Below, piece after piece: positions 8,181 through 17,598 of a stretch of DNA of 64,000 bases. This DNA is from Psychrobacter sp. NG25 (lineage in GTDB: Bacteria > Pseudomonadota > Gammaproteobacteria > Pseudomonadales > Moraxellaceae): NCBI RefSeq assembly GCF_015234355.1, contig NZ_JADGMV010000001.1:1-64000 (forward strand), in the 5' to 3' direction. Each line of letters starts with the position of its first letter. Positions within the stretch are counted from its first letter, which is position 1. Made by a program: the position numbers and the translations under genes. A model generated the notes under the pieces. The model was given only the letters and a program-made list of their open reading frames with translations. It made no database searches and had not been told where the DNA came from.

Positions 8181-11165
8181 ATGACTGATCCTATGACCGA
8201 CTCCATCACCGACAGTGACCACAACTCCCATCAAGCGATTGATCCTGCCGCATTACCAAACTTTGAGACCATGCCCAATGTAGCGACGATGGACACCAGT
8301 CACGTCGATAAAAACCAACCACCTTTTATCTTGGTTGATGGCTCTTATTATCTGTTTCGCACTTATCATGCCTTACCAAAGACCATGCAAAACTCGCAAG
8401 GCCTGATAACCAATGCCATCCGTGGCACGCTCAATGCGCTGCTCAAGCTGATGCGCCGTTATCACCCTACGCATATGGCCGTCTGTTTCGATACCAAGTC
8501 ACCGACTTTCCGTCACCATATGTCTGCTGACTACAAAGCAGCTCGCCCGCCCATCGACGTAGAGCTAGTAGAGCAGATTCCTTATATCCATCGTTTGGTC
8601 ACCGCCTTAGGTCTTCCCCTGTTGCGTATCGAGGGTGCAGAAGCCGATGATATCATCGGTACACTTGCGCACCGTGCTGTCGCTGAAGGTCATCATGTCG
8701 TCATCTCAACTGGCGATAAAGACATGATGCAACTGGTCAATGACTGCGTTATTTTAGAAGACAGCTTCACTGGTAAAATTACTGATACAGAAGCCGTGAT
8801 TGATAAATTTGGCATTAACCCAAACCAGATGATTGATTTTTTGACGCTAATGGGCGATGCCTCAGACGGTATCAAAGGCGTGCCTGGTATCGGTAAAAAA
8901 ACGGCAAAAGACCTACTCGTTGAGTATGGCGATATCGGCAATATGTTAAAGCATATTGGTTTTATCAAAGGTCGCGGTGCCAAAGGTTTGATTGAACACG
9001 CCGATGACATTCCGTTTAATAGAAAGCTTGCCACCATCGTGACAGACTTGGGTATCGGTCAAGACTGGAATGATTTGAAAATCAATACCGATCCTTGTGC
9101 TCATATAGACGAATTACGCGAACTGTATAATGAGCTTGAGTTTAGAAACGAGCTAGCGTCTCTTGACCACCCAAACCACCCCGCCAATGGCAACGGCTCG
9201 CAAAGCGTCGCTGACAGTCAAGCGAATGCCGAATCACAAGCGCAAGTAGCCAAGTCACTACAATCAAGCAGTATTGAGAATATCCAAGATAGCAAAGTGC
9301 ATGATAGAGCATGGCATACAGTGCTCGACGAACCAGCTTTTGAGAGTCTGGTTAAGCTATTAGAGTCTGTACCGCATTTTGTCATTGATACTGAGACCAC
9401 TAGCATCTATTGGCGTCAAGCTGAAATCGTCGGTCTATCCTTTGCTGTGCAAGCACATGAAGCGTATTATATTCCGCTTACTCATAGTCTAGAAGGTGAC
9501 GAGCTAACGGCCAAACAGCTCGACCGTGATACCGTTTTGACACGCTTAAAGCCCATTTTGGAAAACCCAAATATCGGTAAAATTGGGCAACACCTAAAAT
9601 ACGATGCCCATATTCTTAGTCATTATGATATCGATCTGCTCGGTGCCATTCATGAGCAACCCAATAACTGGGCCATGGACACCATGCTTGCCAGCTATGT
9701 GATTAACGCTGCCGCTACTCGTCATGGCATGGACGATTTGGCACGTCATTATCTACAAACGCAGACCATCAGCTATGAAGACGTCGCTGGTAAAGGCGCT
9801 AAACAAGTTACTTTTGATCAAGTCGCCATTGATATCGCCAGTGACTATGCTTGTGAAGATGCCGACATTACTTATCAATTATTTGAGGTATTTAGCGTCG
9901 AGCTAGCGAACGATGCCAATAATGCCAAGTTGCTACATGAGTTAGAGATTCCAACGGCAGAGATACTGTGCCAAATGGAAGCAAACGGTATCTTAATCAA
10001 GCGTCCATTCTTAAATGAGTTATCAAAGCGCTTTGATGAAGAAATTATCGCACTTGAAAAACAGGCTTATGAAATCGCTGGCGAAGAGTTTAATCTTGGC
10101 TCACCAAAGCAATTAGGTGAGATGTTGTTTGAAAAGCTTGGCGTTGCTGGTGGTAAAAAAACCAAATCAGGCCAGTACTCTACTGGTGAAGCGGTATTGT
10201 CAAAAATCGATCACCCATTGGTCGATATCACGTTGGAATATCGCGGGCTGTCTAAACTAAAAAGCACCTATACCGACGCGCTCGATAATGTGGCAGATAG
10301 CGAAACTGATCGTGTGCATACCAGCTATCATCAAGCACTGACCAGCACTGGACGCTTGTCTTCGACTGATCCCAACTTGCAAAACATTCCTATTCGTACC
10401 GCAACTGGGCGCTTAATTCGTCAAGCCTTTATCGCTCCAGAAGGCCGCATGATTCTCGCAGCGGATTATTCACAAATTGAATTGCGTCTCATGGCGCATT
10501 TTTCAGGCGATAATAACTTAACGCATGCCTTTAACGAAGGGTTGGATATTCACGCTGCAACTGCCGCTGAAGTGCTTGGCAAAGATGTTGCAGACGTCAC
10601 GTCAACTGAGCGCCGTAATGCCAAAGCCATTAACTTTGGATTACTGTACGGTATGAGTGCTTTTGGACTTGCCAAGCAATTGCAAATGAGCCGCAACGAG
10701 GCGCAAGACTATATCGACATGTACTTTGATCGCTATCCGGGTGTCAAAAATTATATGATCAATACTCGTGCCAGCGCTCACGAACAAGGCTATGTCGAGA
10801 CAATATTAGGCCGTAAACTCTATACGCCTGATATCACCCACAGTAACCGAATGGTCAAGCAAGGTGCTGAACGTGCTGCGATTAATGCGCCACTTCAAGG
10901 CTCAGCAGCAGATTTAATCAAGCTTGCTATGATTGCCGTGGATAAGGTATTGCCAAAAGATCAAGCCAAGATGCTGCTACAAGTCCACGATGAATTGGTG
11001 TTCGAAGTCGATGGTGATAAGGTCGATGAGATTAGCCAGTTGATTACTGATGCGATGCAAGATGTATTGACAGTTACTGCGGTTGAAAAAGGCTGGAATG
11101 TGGACTTTGCAGTGCCATTATTGGTTGAGACGGATAGTGGTCAGAACTGGGATGAGGCGCATTAA
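8181..11165 (+). CDS. polA: DNA polymerase I
   Basis: Removes RNA primers and fills gaps during replication and repair. Three domains follow in order. The 5'-3' nuclease covers roughly residues 48-305 (ILVDGSYYLFR, GAEADDIIGTL, GIKGVPGIGKKTA). The 3'-5' exonuclease covers about 380-560 (VIDTETTSIYW and YACEDADITY, so the proofreading residues are kept). The polymerase domain holds motif A DYSQIELRLMAHFSGD, motif B RRNAKAINFGLLYG and motif C QVHDELVFEV. At about 994 residues it is longer than the 928 of E. coli. The excess is an N-terminal extension of some 45 residues and a Gln/Ser/Ala-rich linker near 330-370. The start is uncertain: GTG 8172, ATG 8181 and ATG 8193 are all in frame. Confidence 0.97.
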   Translation: MTDPMTDSITDSDHNSHQAIDPAALPNFETMPNVATMDTSHVDKNQPPFILVDGSYYLFRTYHALPKTMQNSQGLITNAIRGTLNALLKLMRRYHPTHMAVCFDTKSPTFRHHMSADYKAARPPIDVELVEQIPYIHRLVTALGLPLLRIEGAEADDIIGTLAHRAVAEGHHVVISTGDKDMMQLVNDCVILEDSFTGKITDTEAVIDKFGINPNQMIDFLTLMGDASDGIKGVPGIGKKTAKDLLVEYGDIGNMLKHIGFIKGRGAKGLIEHADDIPFNRKLATIVTDLGIGQDWNDLKINTDPCAHIDELRELYNELEFRNELASLDHPNHPANGNGSQSVADSQANAESQAQVAKSLQSSSIENIQDSKVHDRAWHTVLDEPAFESLVKLLESVPHFVIDTETTSIYWRQAEIVGLSFAVQAHEAYYIPLTHSLEGDELTAKQLDRDTVLTRLKPILENPNIGKIGQHLKYDAHILSHYDIDLLGAIHEQPNNWAMDTMLASYVINAAATRHGMDDLARHYLQTQTISYEDVAGKGAKQVTFDQVAIDIASDYACEDADITYQLFEVFSVELANDANNAKLLHELEIPTAEILCQMEANGILIKRPFLNELSKRFDEEIIALEKQAYEIAGEEFNLGSPKQLGEMLFEKLGVAGGKKTKSGQYSTGEAVLSKIDHPLVDITLEYRGLSKLKSTYTDALDNVADSETDRVHTSYHQALTSTGRLSSTDPNLQNIPIRTATGRLIRQAFIAPEGRMILAADYSQIELRLMAHFSGDNNLTHAFNEGLDIHAATAAEVLGKDVADVTSTERRNAKAINFGLLYGMSAFGLAKQLQMSRNEAQDYIDMYFDRYPGVKNYMINTRASAHEQGYVETILGRKLYTPDITHSNRMVKQGAERAAINAPLQGSAADLIKLAMIAVDKVLPKDQAKMLLQVHDELVFEVDGDKVDEISQLITDAMQDVLTVTAVEKGWNVDFAVPLLVETDSGQNWDEAH

Positions 11166-11203
11166 TAATTGCAGCATAGAATTTATTCTACGTACTCTTT
11201 AAT

Positions 11204-11236
11204 AAAAAAGGTTAGGCATTTTGCTTAGCCTTTTTT
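11204..11236 (+). terminator. Terminator of polA
   Basis: GGTTAGGC and GCTTAGCC pair with two G-T pairs, flanked by AAAAAA and TTTTTT, about 40 bp after the polA stop. Confidence 0.8.
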
Positions 11237-11451
11237 ACATTCGAAGACCTATTGAGTAATGCTTTGATATCAGCAATAGCTCCTTTCTTCATCACGAAAT
11301 ATAAACTCCCTTGCTATGCAGCTATAAGTAAAAGTCATCCCTCGCTCATCAGAAGTAGAACATTCCTAGCCACAACCTCCCTATAATTAACGACCTATGG
11401 CATAATACTTTTGTTTACCATTTTCAGAGACCAAAACAATTGAAACCCTTC

Positions 11452-12606
11452 ATGACGAAACCAGCAAACTTTAACACCTGTACCGTTTATATAATTGCCA
11501 GTTTAGGTTTATGCACGCCAGTATGGGCGGATGCTACGCCCATTACAGATTCAGAATTGCTAGCGTCTGTAAATACAGAAACGGCTTCGTCATCTAATGA
11601 TAACGATCCCAATCGCGATGAGACTCTTAATCAACTTGGCTATCAACCTACTGAAGAACTTGTCGAGCAACCTTTTCCATCAGTACAAGAAGAGCCAGGT
11701 TGGACAGATGAACGCCGTGAAGATGTTCAAGACCAATTGCATGAATGGGCACATAAAATGGACGGCTGGTTTGGAGAGCCCGATCCAAAAAAGCCTGCCA
11801 AAGCCAGCTTACGAGTAGTGCTAGATACACGTTGGGCTAATGACCCCAAAACAGGTAGCTATGTCACCGTTGAACCTAGGATTCGTGGCCGCTTGCAGTT
11901 ACCTGTGCTAGAAAGACGGTTAAGCCTGATTATCGGTGATGAAGATTTGGATGACGATACTTTTTTAAAACAAAGCACGACTGGTGACACTTATCAAGCT
12001 ATCAACAATGGAGACCGACTTATCGACTCTCGAAAAACTCGAGAAGACAACGCCTCTATTGCACTGCGTTGGTCACGTTTTAATGATGAAATCGAAGAAC
12101 AGTTAGGCGTCAAAACAGATGTCGATGTCGGGGTTCGCTCAATCGATGATCCTTATGTCAAAGTAAGTATCGACAAAGACTGGTACGAAGGTAAAAAGCT
12201 GGACATCAGCACCGATAGCTTTTATCGCTACGGGCTCGATAGTGAACACTATGCCAAAGGCGCACTAGAACTACAATATGGCAAAAGCGATAATCGATTT
12301 ATCAACAACCGCACTACCGTTCGCTATCGCAATGAAGATGATGACGAGCGTAAAGATTGGAATAATGATCTCAGACAAGTCCATTATTTAGGCCATGAAA
12401 AACAATTGTCCTATGGTGTCTCTGCCAGCGGTTATTTTGAGAGTGATAAGTCAGGGATAAACAGTTATGGTCCTGCTGTTAGCTACCGCCAACCTATCTG
12501 GCGCGAGTGGCTTTATGTACAGACAGAGCTAAATTACTACAATGATAAAGACGAAGATAAAGACCATTACCCTTCTGCCTTACTACGCATGGAAGCTTTG
12601 TTCTAA
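11452..12606 (+). CDS. Predicted outer-membrane beta-barrel protein of unknown function
   Basis: The N terminus is a signal peptide with a hydrophobic core around VYIIASLGLCTPVWA and a likely cut after VWA. A polar, Asp/Glu-rich region (to about residue 105) follows. The rest is made of alternating short strands such as ASLRVVLDTRW, YVTVEPRIRGRLQL, VDVGVRSI, GALELQYG and TTVRYRN. The chain ends in Phe (LLRMEALF), the usual C-terminal signal for barrel insertion. No family name is certain. The frame extends upstream to a TTG at 11440 that has AGAG at a better distance, so the start may be that codon. Convergence with other genes gives no hint of function. Confidence 0.6.
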   Translation: MTKPANFNTCTVYIIASLGLCTPVWADATPITDSELLASVNTETASSSNDNDPNRDETLNQLGYQPTEELVEQPFPSVQEEPGWTDERREDVQDQLHEWAHKMDGWFGEPDPKKPAKASLRVVLDTRWANDPKTGSYVTVEPRIRGRLQLPVLERRLSLIIGDEDLDDDTFLKQSTTGDTYQAINNGDRLIDSRKTREDNASIALRWSRFNDEIEEQLGVKTDVDVGVRSIDDPYVKVSIDKDWYEGKKLDISTDSFYRYGLDSEHYAKGALELQYGKSDNRFINNRTTVRYRNEDDDERKDWNNDLRQVHYLGHEKQLSYGVSASGYFESDKSGINSYGPAVSYRQPIWREWLYVQTELNYYNDKDEDKDHYPSALLRMEALF

Positions 12607-12805
12607 CCCTACTACCAGTCAAGTTTTCTGAACCATAATCAATAACAACAATTGCTAGTTATATTTAAATTTAAGAGCATTAGGCTACCTAAATTAACAA
12701 TGCATTATGACCGATTAGTTATATTAATTAACAACATCAGGTCAAATTTGGCGTTATAGTAGCGGCCTATTGAGTTATATATAGCCAAATAATTTTCGTT
12801 CTAAA

Positions 12806-12828
12806 GTGAGCCCATGGGCTCACTTTTT
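12806..12828 (+). terminator. Perfect 18-bp palindrome followed by T5
   Basis: GTGAGCCCATGGGCTCAC (12806-12823) is fully self-complementary and followed by TTTTTG. It has the form of a factor-independent terminator but lies 200 bp after the barrel gene and only 12 bp before the ATG of the next gene, so it may act as an attenuator for that gene. Confidence 0.6.
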
Positions 12829-12835
12829 GTATTTT

Positions 12836-13390
12836 ATGAATCAGGAGACCACCATTATCACTGAAAATAGTATTATCGAAATTGGTGAAGCCATTATCTT
12901 AACTTTATGTTTGCTACGCTGCTTACAATATTCAGTACAAAGCCGCGTCCTACAGGGCCGCCGTTTTTGGCTTGCCTCTGTTTTAGTTTTCTTCAGTGTT
13001 ATTCGTAGAGAGCTGAGTTATTTGTCTGATTTATTGGTACCAGAAGACTTTATACTGCTCGGCTATTCTTACGACTGGTGGGAAGACAGGGTATTACTGG
13101 TCATCATTGTGGCGACGCTTATATTGCTAGTCCGTGCGCGGCATTATTTTTGGAGTGTTCTGAAAAATGTCCCAAAATCGTTATATTTGGGTGTTGCTGT
13201 ATTAGCTGTGCTGCAGTACATGGGTGAAAACGCGATTATGTTCCCACATGAGTTTGGCGAGGTCGTCGAAGAGCTGTCAGAGAACGTCATCTATATGATT
13301 GCGCTGATTTACTTGTGGCGATTCAAATTATCGACGTTTGACAGCATATCAAGCAATCAGCAAAAATTTACCGTGCTGAATCGACAATAG
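12836..13390 (+). CDS. Small integral membrane protein, unknown
   Basis: I do not recognise the family. From the ATG at 12836 the product is 184 residues with about four hydrophobic segments, for example SIIEIGEAIILTLCLLRCL, WLASVLVFFSVI, VLLVIIVATLILLV and SLYLGVAVLAVL, and a polar tail. No Shine-Dalgarno sequence precedes this ATG. The only upstream in-frame start, GTG at 12806, lies inside the palindrome. The gene sits between a putative barrel protein and an SDR, all on the plus strand, but the gaps are wide and an operon is not obvious. Confidence 0.55.
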   Translation: MNQETTIITENSIIEIGEAIILTLCLLRCLQYSVQSRVLQGRRFWLASVLVFFSVIRRELSYLSDLLVPEDFILLGYSYDWWEDRVLLVIIVATLILLVRARHYFWSVLKNVPKSLYLGVAVLAVLQYMGENAIMFPHEFGEVVEELSENVIYMIALIYLWRFKLSTFDSISSNQQKFTVLNRQ

Positions 13391-13659
13391 CGGCAAATAA
13401 TACCTATTAATTTGTGATGCAATTAAATTCTATTAGAAGTCATCACGATATAGTTCTCATCATGTGAGTATTGCCATATGTCCATCGCAGAGTATCAAAT
13501 CAGTACTGCTGTAGTGTTTGAGCTATAGTTTGCTATACTGAAATGCAAACACCAAAAACAATGACAATTGTGGCCATCCTGTTAGTGTTGTCGCTCAGTA
13601 TTGACGTCTGGCATTAACTTTTAATTTACAGCATCTGAATAACTATTGAGTGAATGACT

Positions 13660-14445
13660 ATGAACATATTGATTACAGGCGCATCACGAGGCATTGGTCT
13701 GGCAACAGCAAAAAAGCTGGCGGCAAAAGGCCATAATGTTGGGCTATTTGCTACTAACACCACTACGCTTGAACAGGCGATTACCGATAAAGCATTTAAA
13801 AAATCGCTGAAACAAAAGCGTGTGATAACGGGTCAGCTTGATGTTACTCAGCCTGACTCATGGGACAATGCTATTACTCAGATGATCGATAATTTTGGCA
13901 GTATCGATGCGTTGGTTAATAATGCTGGTGTACTGGTCACTGGCGCATTACCGACGACTAACCTAGATGAGCAACTGGCTCTCATTGACGTCAACTGTAA
14001 AGGCGTACTCATTGGCTGTCATAAACTGGCACCTTATTTAGCCGATAATAAAAACGGCAAAATCATTAATGTATCGTCTGCGTCTGCTATTTATGGTCAG
14101 CCTGAAGTTGCGAATTATGCTGCCAGTAAGTTCTTTGTACGAGGTCTTACGGAAGGACTTAATATCGAGTATGAAAAGTTGGGCATCAAGGTTATCGATG
14201 TCATGCCGCTATGGGTCAAATCTGACATGACAGCGGACATCGAAGTAACCAGTATTGATCGCCTGGGCATCAATCTAGACGTCAATGATGTCGCAAAAAC
14301 CCTATGCAAACTCACCACAAGTCCTAATCGCAAGCTTAGAAGCACGCATTACTCTGTCGGCCTGCCAGCTAAGTTGTTCCAGACACTAGCACAAGTGGCC
14401 CCTGACTCGTTGATACGTTGGGTAAATACTAAAGTGGGTGCATAG
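13660..14445 (+). CDS. Short-chain dehydrogenase/reductase
   Basis: A classical SDR of 261 residues that should reduce or oxidise a carbonyl or alcohol with NAD(P)H. The Rossmann motif TGASRGIG lies at the N terminus, followed by NNAGV, the catalytic Ser in INVSSASAIYG and the YAASK (YxxxK) motif. No residue of the catalytic set is missing. The segment after the active site (VMPLWVKSDMTADIE) shapes the substrate pocket and does not allow a substrate to be named. The ATG at 13660 was chosen because GAGTGA lies eight bases upstream; another ATG is two codons earlier. A terminator follows at 14492. Confidence 0.85.
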   Translation: MNILITGASRGIGLATAKKLAAKGHNVGLFATNTTTLEQAITDKAFKKSLKQKRVITGQLDVTQPDSWDNAITQMIDNFGSIDALVNNAGVLVTGALPTTNLDEQLALIDVNCKGVLIGCHKLAPYLADNKNGKIINVSSASAIYGQPEVANYAASKFFVRGLTEGLNIEYEKLGIKVIDVMPLWVKSDMTADIEVTSIDRLGINLDVNDVAKTLCKLTTSPNRKLRSTHYSVGLPAKLFQTLAQVAPDSLIRWVNTKVGA

Positions 14446-14491
14446 TAGCTCATCAAGCTAGCAACACTACGCTCATTAAAGTATAAAAAAT

Positions 14492-14517
14492 GGCTACCGA
14501 ATTTCGGTGGCCTTTTT
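14492..14517 (+). terminator. Terminator after the SDR gene
   Basis: GGCTACCGA and TCGGTGGCC pair (one wobble) and are followed by TTTTT, about 47 bp after the stop. Confidence 0.8.
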
Positions 14518-14690
14518 GCTTACTAGGGCGTGTCCTCATTTTATAAATTGCGCCTTATGTTATAAATTGTGCCTTACATTTTCTGAACATCCTGTGACAC
14601 CTTAATACTATCAGTGATACCCATAACGCGTCACACTGATCATGATAAATAAGACAAATCACAATGATCAATAATAATAAGGAAAGCACT

Positions 14691-15023
14691 ATGGATAACA
14701 TTAAAAGCCCATTACCAGAAGAAATGGATCATATAGAAGGCGATACAAACCTCAATGACAACAGCCAAGAAATTGATTTAGACAATCCGATGTTGCATAC
14801 CACCGACAACGATGATGCGATTGATAACAGTGTAGGTTTTAATAACTCCGAAGCAGGCAGTGGTGCGACCCAAGGACTGACACCTGTGCATCGTCAAAAT
14901 ATTGATGAATCGCGTGTCGATGAGATCTTAGTCCAAGACAATCTTGATGACAGCGATTATCCAGATGCGATGGATATCGCTGATAGAGAAGCGGCTGAAC
15001 GTAGCAACGATGATGATTTTTAG
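14691..15023 (+). CDS. Small, highly acidic hypothetical protein
   Basis: A 110-residue protein with no recognisable domain. Asp, Glu and Asn dominate (LDNPMLHTTDNDDAID, NLDDSDYPDAMDIAD, ending NDDDF), and there is no signal peptide or membrane segment. It is probably disordered in the cytoplasm. The ATG at 14691 is preceded by AAGGAAAG at ideal distance, which supports a real gene; the frame opens nine codons earlier. It is monocistronic with a strong terminator. Function unknown. Confidence 0.65.
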   Translation: MDNIKSPLPEEMDHIEGDTNLNDNSQEIDLDNPMLHTTDNDDAIDNSVGFNNSEAGSGATQGLTPVHRQNIDESRVDEILVQDNLDDSDYPDAMDIADREAAERSNDDDF

Positions 15024-15058
15024 CAATTAATACGGCTGTTAATACAACACTTTGGTCA

Positions 15059-15096
15059 AAAAAAAGCACGCTTAATTATATTAAGCGTGCTTTTTT
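15059..15096. terminator. Bidirectional terminator
   Basis: GCACGCTTAA and TTAAGCGTGC pair perfectly around TTATA, flanked by A-run and T-run. It can serve the acidic-protein gene on the plus strand and the membrane-protein gene on the minus strand. Confidence 0.9.
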
Positions 15097-15150
15097 ATCG
15101 ATCATAAAATAGATTAGATTTTGCTAAAAACCACCTTCACTAAACATGAC

Positions 15151-15966
15151 TTACGCCGCTGATAACGGCTGATCGGTCCACACATCGCGATAACTGGTGT
15201 AATAAGTAATCATACCTATTGGGAGCAGTATTAGAATACCCAGTCCCAATGTAAAGATGACGGCTAATATCATAATTATGGGAGCAACTATCCAAAAAAC
15301 CAAAAACGGTAGAATGTTTTTTAAACAGCCTTTAAAGCTCATTTTCATCGCTCGAACAGGTTCAATGTCGTGAAGTACAATTAAAGCAGGTGCAAACCAA
15401 ATGGCCATTAATACAGGGAATAACAGTAAAAAAACCAATAAAGTCCCTATCGCCATGCCTACAATCGCAACATCACTTGACTCTTGAGCTAAGGATGCAA
15501 ACATACTGCCGAATACGATCAGCATCGGTATCATCATGACAATCATAGCCACTAGATACAGTACAAATAAAACAATTAATGGCATAAGATGAGTATTGAA
15601 GGCCGAAAAGAGATGATCAAATTTTAACTCTCTGCCCGTAGCTTGGTCAGCACAGCCCTTTATGATTCCACCAACAAATACAAAAGATATGAAAGGGAAA
15701 ATAAAGTTTATCACAGGGACACTACTACCAATGACAGCGATGATTAGGTAAGCAACACCAATCGCTAACCACAATAAGAATTGATCTTTAAATATTGCAA
15801 ATGCCTTGGTAATCCAGTTTACACCCCATCCTGCTTGGCAAACTCGTGGTTCTGCTAATAACTGTGGCAACAAATTACCATATTCATCCATTGGCGGTAA
15901 GTTCGGTGGTTGGCCGTTAGGTTTTTGCAATGATATAGGGTTCAGTGAATCGTTCAAGCTAGACAT
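15151..15966 (-). CDS. BPSS1780-like multi-pass membrane protein
   Basis: A 271-residue inner-membrane protein of unknown function. The N-terminal 50 residues are polar and Pro/Asn-rich (NGQPPNLPPMDEYGN). The characteristic segment VCQAGWGVNWITKAFAIFK leads into about five or six hydrophobic helices, and AMKMSFKGCLKNILPF lies between the last pairs. This layout fits the BPSS1780 family of proteobacterial membrane proteins. GAGGA precedes the ATG at 15966. It lies downstream of hemH in the same direction, but a terminator separates them. Confidence 0.65.
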   Translation of the reverse strand: MSSLNDSLNPISLQKPNGQPPNLPPMDEYGNLLPQLLAEPRVCQAGWGVNWITKAFAIFKDQFLLWLAIGVAYLIIAVIGSSVPVINFIFPFISFVFVGGIIKGCADQATGRELKFDHLFSAFNTHLMPLIVLFVLYLVAMIVMMIPMLIVFGSMFASLAQESSDVAIVGMAIGTLLVFLLLFPVLMAIWFAPALIVLHDIEPVRAMKMSFKGCLKNILPFLVFWIVAPIIMILAVIFTLGLGILILLPIGMITYYTSYRDVWTDQPLSAA

Positions 15967-16113
15967 GCTTATCCTCAAAAATAAAGTGGTACAAATATAA
16001 AATTAAGCAACTATGTAAAAATAGCAAACAGCACAAAACAAAAATCTGCTTGGCACATTGTTACATACCAGTAACAAAAAATCTCAACTTTATTCTATTG
16101 ATATGACACATAC

Positions 16114-16147
16114 AAAAAAATACCGAACATCATGTCCGGTATTTTTT
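16114..16147 (-). terminator. Terminator of hemH
   Basis: On the minus strand an A-run, a stem of ATACCG plus ACAT/ATGT with one mismatch, and a T-run; it begins about 55 bp after the hemH stop. Confidence 0.8.
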
Positions 16148-16203
16148 ATGACTTATTCATTATAGCCGTTATATCAACGACATCTAGCCGTCAAATTTAA
16201 AGA

Positions 16204-17223
16204 CTAAGCCCAACCATCCAGTGTGCCTGCCCAACCTTTAACCAATGGCGCACTAAGCGCTTCAAGCAAATCAATATGCGCATCATCAAGATTCAAGGCT
16301 GGAATATAATGATACTCTTGCCCGCCCGCATGGAGAAAGTTCTCACGATTCTCAATCGCCAGCTCTTCTAATGTCTCTAAGCAATCTGCTGAAAATGCCG
16401 GACTAATCACTTGTACTGAGCGCACGCCAGACTTGCCCCAATCTTCTAGTACCACATCAGTATACGGCTTGACCCACTCTTGCTTACCAAAACGCGACTG
16501 GAAACTAATAATCCATTCATCCTCTGTCAGACCAAGCGCATGAGCGACTTGTGCTGCAGTACATTTACAACGCTTGGGATACGGATCACCTTTGTCAGCA
16601 TAAGGCTGCGGAATACCATGAAAGCTAAACATCAGCTTTTCAGGCTTACCATGTACAGCTTGAAAACGACGAATAGAATCTGCCAATGCTTGGATATAAA
16701 GCGGATGCGCAAAGTAATCTTTGACAATCGTGTAATTCGGCAAGTTACGTTGCTTCAGTGTCCACTTCGTCAGTGCATCATAAACCGCGCCGCCTGAAGA
16801 GGCTGAATACTGCGGAAATAATGGCAAAATAACAAAATGATCAACCCCTTCACCACGTAGCGCATCCATGACATCAGGCAAACCAGGATTGCCATAACTC
16901 ATCGCAGGATGCACAGACACACGAAACGGCGCAGCAGTATTGGCTAGTCGTGGCTCTAACATCTCAACTTGGCTTTTTAAAATCTTACGAATCGGCGAGT
17001 CGCCTTCCCAGATACTGGCGTATGCTTTTGCCACACGTTTAGGACGGCTGGGTAATACAAACAAGTTGAGAATAATCGCCCATAAAAATTTGGGAATCTC
17101 AATCACACGTGGGTCTGACAAAAACTGTTTTAGGTAACGACGTACAGCAGGTGCTGTTGGCTCATCTGGGGTACCTAGGTTCACTAATAGGACGGCAATA
17201 CGTGGTGGCAGTTTAGGTTTCAT
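16204..17223 (-). CDS. hemH: Ferrochelatase
   Basis: Inserts ferrous iron into protoporphyrin IX, the last step of haem synthesis, at the inner face of the membrane. The 339-residue length is typical. Family signatures are [20 protein letters not shown] at the N terminus, the catalytic-His motif [34 protein letters not shown] and the C-terminal [14 protein letters not shown] with the metal-site Glu. No other haem gene is next to it. A partial copy of the dispersed repeat lies upstream, between hemH and metX. Confidence 0.97.
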   Translation of the reverse strand: MKPKLPPRIAVLLVNLGTPDEPTAPAVRRYLKQFLSDPRVIEIPKFLWAIILNLFVLPSRPKRVAKAYASIWEGDSPIRKILKSQVEMLEPRLANTAAPFRVSVHPAMSYGNPGLPDVMDALRGEGVDHFVILPLFPQYSASSGGAVYDALTKWTLKQRNLPNYTIVKDYFAHPLYIQALADSIRRFQAVHGKPEKLMFSFHGIPQPYADKGDPYPKRCKCTAAQVAHALGLTEDEWIISFQSRFGKQEWVKPYTDVVLEDWGKSGVRSVQVISPAFSADCLETLEELAIENRENFLHAGGQEYHYIPALNLDDAHIDLLEALSAPLVKGWAGTLDGWA

Positions 17224-17399
17224 AGCAGCACTATTTTATTAGGTTAATTAAAAAGAGTTCAGGTGAAAGATTATTAAGTCATTATTAAATAAATGCCTTA
17301 TTAGTGTAGCATTTTATCCATTAATAACGCAGGGTAAAAGGGTACTTATACAATTTGATACTCAGTTGCTATTTGTTTGTTATCCAGCTATTACGCACC

Positions 17400-17466
17400 T
17401 ATAGTTGATTCAGTTTAAATGAAAGATAAGGCAGCCGAGTGCGAAAGACCTAGATCGAAGGTTGTA
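17400..17466 (+). repeat. Degraded, 3'-truncated copy of the palindromic element
   Basis: Starts with TATAGTTGATTCAGTTTAAA and keeps GGCAGCCGAGTGCGAAAG, then diverges. The right half and the terminal GACTATA are missing. It lies between the divergent hemH and metX genes. Confidence 0.6.
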
Positions 17467-17598
17467 CTCATATGCGCATCACCATACAATAGGCAGGCGC
17501 ATTATAAACACAGTGTAGGTAAGACAATATCGGCACAACAGTCTGTCGATGTGTTGCCATTTTTATTTTATTGATGATTGTTGTCTTGCGAGGTAGCT

